From an uncultured Anaeroplasmataceae bacterium (GTDB lineage: Bacteria; Bacillota_I; Bacilli_A; Acholeplasmatales; Anaeroplasmataceae), in NCBI GenBank assembly GCA_910579215.1, contig CAJTTN010000004.1:1-64000 (forward strand): a stretch of 64,000 nucleotides of DNA. The letters are read 5' to 3'. The notes under the pieces were generated by a model. That model had not been told where the DNA came from and did not search any database. It saw only the letters and a program-made list of their open reading frames with translations. Of the stretch, positions 51,201 through 63,200 are shown piece after piece. The stretch's first letter is position 1, and every line of letters begins with the position of its first letter. A program made the position numbers and the translations under genes.

Positions 51201-54200
51201 AGGTAGATTACCAGATGCTATTATCTCTATTGCGCCATATGCATTTGAGAATTGCTACGTTTTACCTTATATGATTTTACCTTCTAGTCTAGAGAGTATT
51301 GGGGATTATGCATTTAAGAATATGTATACCTTAAAATCCTTATTTGTTCTAGATAAGGTAATGACCTTCGGAAAAGGTATAGTAAAGGGAGCTAAGCATT
51401 TAGAAACCTTATCCATTCCATTTATAGGGGATACCTATCGTGATCCTTCTATAGAAGAATTGGGATATTTCTTTGGATTTATTAGTAAAACGATAGAAGA
51501 TTTCTATGTTCATGATATTAACTGGAATATCATATATGGCTATGATGAGGATTCTACCCCATTTATCCAATTTGATGAAGCAGGCTATGAAGAATTTAAT
51601 AAATTTAATTACTTCTATGATATCGTGAATGATACAGAGGCTACTGTAGATGAGTATGGAGTAATATCTAAAGAGGGCGAAGGCTTAAGAGCTTACTCTA
51701 TTCCAAAATCTTTGAAAAATTTATATGTATATAATGCTTATCGAATTCAAAATGGTTCTTGTATCAATTTTGAGTATTTAGAAAATTTAGATCTATCTCA
51801 ATCTAAGGATCTTGAATTCATTGATGATTATGCATTCTATAATAATAAGCGTTTGATTAATGTGTACTTGCCAGGAGATCGTTCTGGTAATGCTCAAAGT
51901 GAAACACCAATTCATTCTGTATTGAATCGTATTGGAAATCATGCCTTTGAGCTTACGACTCATCTTCAATGGGTGGATTTAGGTGCACAGGGCTTATTGA
52001 CGAACATTGGAACCTATGCCTTTGCTGGTTCTCCAACGATTAAATCTACCTTGCCACATATTGAAATACCTAGTGAGGTTGTAGTCATTGGAGATTATGC
52101 CTTTGCATATAATGGATTAATTTACATTGATTTAGAGGATATTAAGAACTATACCTTTGGTAATTATATGTTCTATGACAATGATGCTCTTATTTACGTG
52201 GAAGTTAATAAGAATATGCAAATTATGGGCAACTATGTATTTGCAGATTGTGATATGCTTGGTAATCCTAATAGAACAGTAGATGTAGCTTTAGGTGGCA
52301 ATCCACATTTAGGTAATTATACAGGACATCTATATTTAGAGGATGGATTAGTGCTATTAGGAAACAGTATGTTTGAGCATTGTGATACCCTATATGAGGT
52401 TGTCATTCCTGCAAGTGTTGCCGAAGGTACTGGTATGGTTGGAACGCGAGTATTTGCTGAAACTCAAGGATTATATCAGGTTGAAATTAAGAATAAGATT
52501 ATTGGTATTGAAATGTTTTATTTCAACACGACAAATTCTTCCTTAACCCATGCTATCTTAAATCCTGAAATTACAAATATTGGACATTCTGCATTCTATA
52601 ATTGTAAAGAATTACTCAATGTAGAATTACCTACTAATGAGAATTTTACAACGATTGAACAAACGACCTTCTATCATTGTGAATCCTTTACAGAGATTAC
52701 TATACCTGCAAATGTTGAGGTAATTCGTGATTCTGCATTTGAAGGCTGTTTCAATGTAAATGAGGCGGATGGCAACCAAGGATTAACCTTTATTGTTGAT
52801 GGAAATAATCGTAGTCATTTAACGCATATCGAAGCTGATGCCTTCAAGGATCTACAGCGTATTGTTCATTTGAACATTCCTGATTCTGTTGAATATATTG
52901 GTAATGCTGCCTTTGCAGGTGTTTCTATGCTTGAATTCTTATCTCTTCCATTTGCTGGAAATGAGGTTGGTAATAGTAATAGTGAGGAAGCATTATTTGG
53001 CTATATCTTTGGTTCTAATCGTTATCTAAATAGCTATCGTGCAGAACAAAGAATTTCTGCTAACTCTAATACAATTACAAAATATCTTCCTAAGGGGTTA
53101 AGAGAGGTTACACTTACAGTAGAAGAGATTGTAGGCTATGGCGCATTTAACAATTGCGTTTCCTTACAGTTTGTTCATCTTCCTACTGGTGGAACCTTGA
53201 CAGGAATAGATTCCTATGCCTTCTCTGGCTGTACAGGTCTAGAAGAAATTAGGATTCCTGATAGTGTAACAACAATTGGTAGCTTTGCGTTTGAAAATTG
53301 TTTTGAGATGAAAGAAATCATTTTTGAAGGAGATAGCTCCTTAGTAAATGTAGGTTCTTATGCATTTAAGAACTGTCGTGCAGTTCGACAATTTAAATTA
53401 CCTGAATCCTTAACCGAGGTAGAATATGCTATTATGAATGGTATGGAGAGTCTTGAGGAATTGACCATCCCATTTGTTGGAGAGCGTATTGGTAATGATT
53501 ATTTTGATTACGAAGAGAACTATCAGGGTGAGGCAACCTTTGGCTATCTATTCGGTTCAGAAATGATTGAAAACTTTAGAAAAGTTAAGTATATAGATTA
53601 TGATGAAATTGCCTTGAATATGGATCGTGTTATGGATTCCTATACAGAGGAAACGTTGATTCATGATATATTCTACGGCCTTCCTGGCTTGACAACAGTA
53701 ACAGCTGATGCATCTAAAACATTAGAATTTAGTGGCAATGTATCCATAACCGAAAATGCTATTAAGGTTGTGGTAGCTCCAAATTCTAATATGTTATTTG
53801 TTGTTTCAGCTTTAGGAAGTGGTAAGCTAACTGTTTTAGATGAAGCAGGTAATATAGTTGTACCTAAGGGTATGAAGCAAGGAACAGCGAATGTTTCTGA
53901 GATTGTGTTAGGCTCTACTTTAGAGACCTTCCGTTTCAGTCTTCACACAGGAACCTATTATATTGGTGTATCCTCTGATACAGCAGTAAGTATGTCTGTA
54001 AATTCCTTATTAACACAAAGATACCATGATTCCTTCTCTACAGCTAATCCAGACTTTATTACTCCTGAAATAGATTTAGAGTATTGGTCCTTATCAACAA
54101 ATTATGATACAGAACGTAATTTCTTTAAGGCAATGCAAAAGATTAAGCCTAGTGGTAATGAGCCTAAGGCTACCGAGTTTGAAATATCCTATGGGGATAG

Positions 54201-57200
54201 CATAATTACAAAATCAAGCACTAATTACTCTATTCCTACGGCTGAGGAATGTGTACCTATTTATTTCCCTATTCGTTTGAAGAAGGTTAATATTACACAG
54301 GAGACACGCATTGGCTATGGTGCATTTATGGATGCCGATATGCTTGAAGAAATCAATTTCACAAATAATACTGTAGAATATATTAATGATTATGCATTCT
54401 ATGATATGAACAAGAGAACCTGGGTATGGACAGAACACAGTGAAGAAGCTGGTGAGGAAGAAATTCGTCATACTGTTACATTAAATGGTCTTAGTCGTAT
54501 GAATGCAAAAACTACAGCTAAGGATGAGATAATATTAGATAGTGCAGTTCAGCATATTGGCTATATGGCCTTTATGAACAATGATTCTATGGTGAATTTA
54601 ACAATTTCTGCTACAGAAAAGGAAATTCTTCCTTGGGCATTTGCTTGTAGTGATGGCTTAAAGAGCATTACGATTGAAAACAATTTGCTAGGAGAGCATC
54701 AATTTGAAAATTGTGATGGCTTAGAGCAGGTAACCATTCCAGCTTCCCTTACAGAAATTCGTACACATGCCTTTGCGGATTGTGATTCCTTAACCGATAT
54801 CACGATTGAATCTTCCTTAATTGGAGATTATATGTTCGCAAGATGCTCTGCATTACGTTCAGTTACTATTCCAGCATCTGTAGTGAATAAAGAGGTTGGT
54901 ATTTATAGCTTCGCTTCCTGTCATGTGTTAGATTCTGTGACGATAGAAACTGATTTTATCCATGATTATATGTTCTTTGATTGTGTTGGTTTAAGAGAAA
55001 TTGATACTACAAATAATAAGACAAATAATTTAAAAACGATTGGATATGCGGCCTTTGGTTCTTGTGATGCTTTAGAAAAAATTACAGTACCATTTGTTGG
55101 AAATCATGATTTTAAGGCAGGCGATACGCCTTCTAAGGAAACCTTATTTGGCTATATATTTGGAGAAACAGAAGATAAGAAATCTTCCTTTGAGCATCCA
55201 TTCTATAAGCTAGATGCAAGCCCATATGGTATGGGGACTACAGAGTCCTTAGCAAGTGTAGATGATCTTTCTATAGCAGTTGTACAGCGTTATGCTGGTA
55301 GACCTATTCTTGGGGATCTTGCTACTGAGGAGGATAACATCAGCTCAGAGCTTGGCTTAGATGACTACACCTACACCTTCTATGTACCTGCAAGTCTTAG
55401 AACTGTAGTTATAGTTAATGAGGATATTATTGGCTTTGGTGGAATGATGGATTTACGTCAAATAGAAAATGTTGATTTTGAACAGGTTGAAACCATTCAA
55501 AACTACGGCTTCTATAACTGTATTTCTTTAAAGAACATCAACAATAAGGATGAAAATCCTGATGCAACTGGGGTATTAGACTTAAATAATCCACAGTATG
55601 GTAAGCCATTAAAGAATATAGGAGAATACGCCTTTGCAAGATGTATATCTGTAGCAAAATTAATTGTTTCTGAATCTATTGAAACTATTGGGTCCTATGC
55701 CTTTGCTTATAATGATAGCTTGGCAGATGTCACTTTAAATAATAAAGAGGTTTCTGATCACATGTTCTATTTTGACTATTCCTTAGAGCATGTAGTGGTT
55801 AACCCTTGTGTTGAGCTAATTGGCGAAGCTGCCTTTGGAAGATGTATTGGTCTTGTAGAATTATCTATTCCATATGTTGGAGCCCATGCTTATGAAAATG
55901 ATAGCAGAGAATCCTTATTTGGTTACTTGTTTGGAATGAATGAGGAGGAGGGCGTTGAATTTGATTTGGCGAAGGCCCATTACTTAGCTACTCATCCAGA
56001 AGTGGAAGAGGTTGAATTTGCTACCTATGGAATTCGTCAAACAAATCAGGCGTTTACTGATCGCATGGAAGCAATTTCCTTCTATATTCCTAAGTCATTA
56101 GAAATTGTTAATATTTTCTCTGATACTACCATTGGGCATGGAGCATTTATGAATACAAAGGATATTCGTAATGTAAACTTTGATACAATTGAAACAATTT
56201 CTAAGCGTGCCTTTGAAAATAGTAATCTATATAGTATCAACAATATGGAGTATAGTGTTACTTATAATGGAACAGAGTACACCAATCGTACAAAAAATCA
56301 GGGAGGCTCTTATACCTTCCAGATGAATGGCAATACCTATACAGAAACTCATGTATTGTATTTGGGTGATAGTGTTAAGAATATAGGTGATTTTGCGTTC
56401 TATAATTGTGATGAATTAGTTACGATTGTTGTTCCAGCTTCATTAGACTATAAGAATGGCTCCTTTATTGGTGATTATATATTTGCAGAAAACGAAAAGA
56501 TACAACATATTGATTTCAAGAATAATAGTATTGGAGACTATATGTTTGCTTATTCCGCAAGTCTAGAGCATATCTTAATTCCAGAATCTATAACGCAAAT
56601 TGAAAGCTATGCGTTTGCCTATTCTCCAAGTCTTATCAATGGAAAGGATGGAGTTTATGATGAATGGATTATATTCAATAATAAGGTAGTGGGAGACTAT
56701 ATGTTCTATGGCTGTCAAAATCTTGTATCTATTGATTTGTCTCATAAAGAGGGTGGCATAGATCTAAATGCAATGGAGTCTATTGGCTATGGTGCATTTG
56801 GAAGCTGCTACAGTTTAAGACAAATGGTTATTCCATTTGCTGGTGGTGAAGCTCTAGCTGTTGGCGGGGCAGAATCTGAGGCTACTCTATTTGGCTACAT
56901 TTTTGGTAACGAACGTGCAGCTATGGAGGAGATTGAAAATGCTTATAAGTCAGCATTAGAGGCAAAATATAATGAGCTATATAATGCAGCTTGGGCAGAA
57001 TATCAGACAGAACATCCACAGGCAACTAATGCTGAGATTGTTGCTCATATGAATTCTATTGAAGCTGCGCTTCATCAGGAGGCAGCAAATGCTGTTTCAA
57101 AGGGAACCTTAGATCATAGATTATATGAGGTTACACAAACCTATGATGGAACAACTGCTCATACCTATACCTACTATTTACCTGTAGCCTTAACTAAAAT

Positions 57201-60200
57201 TGTTATGACTGGTGGAGATGTTATAGGCTATGGTGCTTTCCAAAATGTTGCAAACTTAACGGAAATTACCTTATATTCTAATTTGAAGGAGATTCATGAT
57301 TATGCATTTGATGGCTGTAAGAAGCTTGGTGCTATTCTTATTCCTTCAACAATAACATCTGTTGGAAAATATGCATTCCAGGATAATCATGCCTTAGAGA
57401 TTGTAACCTTTGATTGTGTAGATGAATCTGCTCTTTTAAAGGTAATCAATGAGGGAACCTTCAGAAATTGCTATAAATTAAATAATTTGGTATTACCGAT
57501 GACAATTACTAGAATTGGCAATTCAGCATTTGAAAGCTGTATTTCCTTAAGTAAGACCAATGGTGGTATAGATCCATTTATGCTTCCTGAATCTATTGAG
57601 GAAATAGAAGCTTATGCCTTCTATAATTGTACTAGTCTTTATGATTTTGTTGTTCCTTATGCTAATACTTATTCTATAGGCTATGCAGCCTTTGGAAGAT
57701 GTACTGGTCTTGAAAAACTTACACTTCCTTTTGCAGGAGGTAAAGAAAGTGAGACAGGAGAATATGATCCAATCACTGTATTTGGCTACCTATTTGGAAC
57801 AGAAAATGAGTTCGATCATGAAACCTATGCTGAGGGAGCAGTGCGTCCACATGGTGATAAGATACCTTCCTCTATGGCAGGACTAACTAGAGTTTCTGTT
57901 GGCTTTGAGGAGGACATTGTAAATGAAAGCTATTTAGGAACCTATTTCTACATTCCTACTAAGCTTGTTCATGTGGTTTTAGAAAATACTAAGGCTCAAA
58001 TCATTGCAGATTATGCGTTCTATGATAATCGTGTATTAGAAACCTTAGATACACCTAAGGGTGCAGATATCGATAAGAGCTCAGTAAGTGGTATTGGTAA
58101 GTATGCTCTTGCTTATACGACAAAGCTAAAGAATATGAACTCTATCAATGGAATTAATCTTTTGGATGAATTATATTCTATTGATGAGCATGCCTTCAGT
58201 CATGCTACCGCAATCACTTCCTTGTTAATTCCAGATTCTGTTGGATCACGTGAGGCTATTCCTAACGTAATGATAGGAGAATATGCCTTCGAATATTTGA
58301 CAAGTCTAGTTGATTTAGAAATTCATAATAGAATTATTGGTGCTTACCAATTTAGTCATAATACAAGTCTTTATAAGGTGACAATTCCTAATACAGTAGA
58401 AATCATTGAAACAAATGCCTTCGAGTTCTGTACTTCAATTGGTACAAAGGATGTAGATGGTAACCCACTTACCTTTGAATATACAACGATTGCTAAGGAA
58501 ATCGGTGGCGAAATCTATGAATATAACGTATTAAGAGATGTTAAGGATGGAGACGTTATTGTATTTGATGCTATGGCACAATATTTAAAGATGGATGCTG
58601 TGTTGAAGTTTGAAAATAACTTTATCGGCGAATCTATGTTCCTTGGCTGTACAGGAATTGAGGTAATGTATGTTCCTGATCATATTGAAAGAATCGGATA
58701 TGCTGCCTTTGATGAATGTACCTCTATGACCTCAATCTACGTACCATTTATTGGTGGTAGAAGATATCCAACTATGGTAGGTCCTTCTGGTAAGACAGAG
58801 CCAAATGTTGCTCAAGCTCAAAGTAATATCTACTTATTCGGTTATATCTTTGGTGAATCCAATAATGAATATAATGATGAAGAATTAGAAATGCTAGTTC
58901 AACAAGCATATAATACATCTAATGAGGATTCTTCTACAGGAGATGGTATTACAAGTGGTGAACCACCAATTCCATATCATCCAACATCTGTAGGACATGT
59001 AGATTCCTTCTATGATTTCTATATACCTAAGTCCTTACTTTCTATTTATCTTGCCGATAGTGATGAGGCAGATGCTAAGGTTATTGGACATGGTGCTTGT
59101 ATGAACATGCAGAATTTAGTATCCTTTAACTTCCCATCTACCTTAGGCTATATTGGAAGATATGCTTTCTATAATACAGGTTTAGCTACCTTAGATATTC
59201 CTGAGGGAACAATTAAGATTGATCAGGGAGCCTTCCAGGAAACAGATATTTCGGAAATTATAGTAAGAAATGGTGTTATTGGTGATTCCCAGTTCTATGG
59301 CTGTGAATACCTAAAGAAGGTTACAGTATTATCTGAGGTTGTTGAAATTGGTAGAGGTGCCTTTGGTGGCTGTGTAAGCTTAGAGGAGCTTATCTTACCT
59401 TATGTTGGTCGCTACTATAATGATCAGCAGGTAGAAGATAAATTGACAGGAAAAATGAGAAATCTAAATCCTGAAGAAAAATTGTTTGGCTATCTATTTG
59501 GCACAGTGAACAGCTCTAGATATCCAGAATTGTGCTATGCAGTTCAACAGCGTGGAAATACGACAAGTCCACTTGTAACGTATTATCTACCAAAATCTTT
59601 GACAAGAGTAGTCATTACAAATGATACTCAATTCAGCAATGGTGCATTCATGAACTGTAGCTATTTAGAGTGTATTTCCTTACCAGAATATCGTAATCTA
59701 AATGGTGTTATTGAACCATTTACTACGATAGGGGATTATGCATTTATGAACTGTAGTAGTTTAATAGGTGCTCACCATTATCAGGATGACAATGAGGGTT
59801 TATTCTTGAATCCTGATGGCGGTGTACCAAGTGATCATACGCAAACCTATAAGTGTCATTATGTTTCTCATAAGACCTATAATGAAATGACAGGAGAGCG
59901 TTTAGAAAATACAGAAGCCTTGTTGGCAGCAGACAAATATCTAAGAATTCCTGCAAGTGTTACAAGAATCGGAGAATATGCTTTCCAGAATTGTACATCT
60001 TTAGAAAAGATTCGCTATACATATCAGCCAGATATTATCAATGGAGATTTCTTCCGTGCTTATAAAACGATTAAAAATGATTATATCTATCATATCATCT
60101 CTAATGAGGAGTATGATACATATATCAATAGCTTTATTCGTCAAAATGGCTTAGAGGAAATTTCTGCCTATGCATTTAATGGTTGTAAGAAGCTATCCTT

Positions 60201-63200
60201 CTTCTGGTATGTAAATTATAAGGATGGTGCTATTCAGGAAGTTAATACGACAGATGGTCTAGTATTAGATTCTAAATTTACTGCCATAGGCTCTTATGCC
60301 TTTGCAGATTGTGATGCTCTTACGAGAGTGGAGCTTGCAAATTCTATAGAAACAATACATACGCATGCTTTCTATGGCTGTGATTCCTTAAGTGATGTAC
60401 TTCTAGAGGATGGCTTTAAGCTATTGGGTGCTCATATGTTTGAGAATTGTCGAAGCTTAATGACAATAGAAATTCCAGAAACTATTACAGAGGTAGGAGA
60501 ATATGCCTTTGCAAATAATAACCTAAGAGATGTAACCATTAAGAATGGAATTATTGGAGAATATATGTTCTACAATAACTCTAGCTTCTTTGAATTTGCT
60601 CCTGAGGGAAAGAATGAAAATCCAGTCAATGTAATTACTTACGTTGAGGATCAGCTTACAGAAATTGGCTATGCAGCCTTCGGTGGTTGTATATCCTTAC
60701 AGCGTATGACCTTGACCTTTATTGGAAGCAGAAAAGAAGAAAATGGTAATACATTTGATTCCTTGTTCGGTTATATTTTTGGACATACAAGAACAGAGCT
60801 TTCTACAACAGCAGTATGGCAAAGCTATGCAGATGTATTTGAAACTCAAACCGTTAGAGTTTATAATAATGGTAATTATGAAAATGTGAACTTTACGACA
60901 GATTCTCGTTTCTATATTCCAGTAAATCTTGATACAATAATCTTATTAGAAGAAACAGTTATTCCATATGGTGCATTTATGAATACAACCATTAAGGATG
61001 TTCAATTTGAAACAGTTTCTGAAATTAGAGATTATGCATTCTATAATAGTAAGGTTGAGAGCGTAAATTCAAATCGTACAGATAAAGAAATTCGATTCAA
61101 TGATACAGTAGTATCCTTAGGCTCCTATGCCTTTGCAGGTGTTACAAATATTCAAAGAATTATTGTAAATCATACGATTGGTAAGCAGCCTACTTCTACT
61201 ACAAAGGATAGATATTTGGGAGACTATGTATTTGCAAACAATACACTAGAAAGTGATGGAATTGTAATTGAAAACTATGAGCTTGGTGATCATATGTTTG
61301 ATAATACCCAAATTCAAACACTTACCCTTCCAGCAAATATCTTATATGTAGGTACACATGTATTTGCGAATAATAAGCTTTTGTCTAGTGCTTCCATTCA
61401 AAATACAATTATTGGAGAATATATGTTCTATCATAACACAGGCTTAAGAAGAGCATTTATTCCTGATAACATTGAAGAGATTGGCTATGCAGCCTTTGGT
61501 GCATGTCCTAATATTGCAACAATGCGTTTACCATTTGTAGGAAATCATCGTTATGATGAGAGTGCTTCTAAATTTGAGGGTCTATTTGGATATGTCTTTG
61601 GACATCAAACAGAAGAGGATGCAGCTATGGCTGAAATCGTTCAGACCTTTGCTGGAAATGGTATTGAAACGGTTCACTTGGATATAAAGGAAAAGCAAAA
61701 TGTTTCTGTTGATGAAACAATTTATACAACCTTTGATTTAGATCCTAAGGATGGGGGCTATCATTTCTTAGTTCCTAAGGCATTAGATATTATTACAATG
61801 ATTGATGACACTGTAATTGGAGATAGTGCATTTATGGGCTTAAGCATGGTTTCTACCTTCAACCTATGCTCTAAAACGACGACGATAAAATCACATGCGT
61901 TTGAAAATTGTATGTCAACACGCTTCAATACGATATCTTTACCTGAAAAGGTATCTACGATTGAGGAATATGCATTTAAGAATTGTCAATTCTTAAGAAC
62001 AGTAGAATATCATAATAATCCTTTAACGACGATTAGTGAGGGAACCTTCTATAATTGTTATAGTTTAGAGGAGGCAATCCTATTAGATAGTATTACAAAA
62101 ATAGAAGATTATGCCTTCTACAATTGTATAGCTTTAACAGAAGCAACAGTCCATGCTTCTGTAGAAGAAATTGGCTATGCAGCCTTTGGTGGATGTATAG
62201 GCTTAGGCACAATGGAATTACCATTCGTAGGTGCAGCGCCTTATCGTACGCTAAAGACAATCTTTACGGATGGCTCTAAAACAGAGGAAGAAAGAGCACT
62301 AGCTAAGAAAAAGACTCTATTTGGTTATATCTTTGGAGAATTAGTTCCAGGCTATGATAAGGGATCCTATGAGGATGCATTATATACTGGCTTTGGATTA
62401 TCTTCTGCACAAAGATATGAAGAATATACGATTGCTCATCAATTGTCTTATGACTTCTATATTCCAAAGAATTTAAAGGATGTCACTTTAAATAATATTG
62501 AAATTATTGGTGATTACTCCTTTAGTAATGTTGCTGGCTTAGAGCATGTTCATATTATGAATAATGAAAGTACTAAGCTGACAGATATTTTAGAGCATGC
62601 CTTTGATGGAGCAGCTGGCTTATTAGAAATATTTATTCCTAATACAGTTGCAACGATAAAGGAATATGCATTTACAAATTGTACAAGCTTAGAAACTGTG
62701 GTATTCGAAACAGGAAATACAGTATTAAAAACCATAGAAGAATATGTATTTGCAAATGATGCAAAGATAACACAAATGAAGGTAGCAGATAGCTTAGGTG
62801 CAGATTTAACAGGATTAGTCAATACCTTCCCAAGCTCAGTAACAGAGATACAAGAGGGAGCATTGTTCAACAACGCAAGCCTAACAAGCTTTGTCGTAGA
62901 GAAGAATGTGGACACAATGGGAGAAAAGGTATTTGGAGGCTGTATCAGCTTAAGTGAAGTAACGTTACCATTTGTAGGTGAGCATCGCTATGCAACAAAC
63001 CCAGAGGATGTAACAACCTTTGGACACATCTTTGGTAAGAGTGTAGAAGGAATACCAACAGAGAACCAAGGAAGTCTAGCAGAGATAGAGCAGAATAAGA
63101 TAAGCTATTACATACCAAAGAGTCTAACCAAGGTAAGTATCACAGATGATACCAAGATTAAGGATTATGGCTTTGAGAATGTAGAAAGCTTAAGAAGTGT

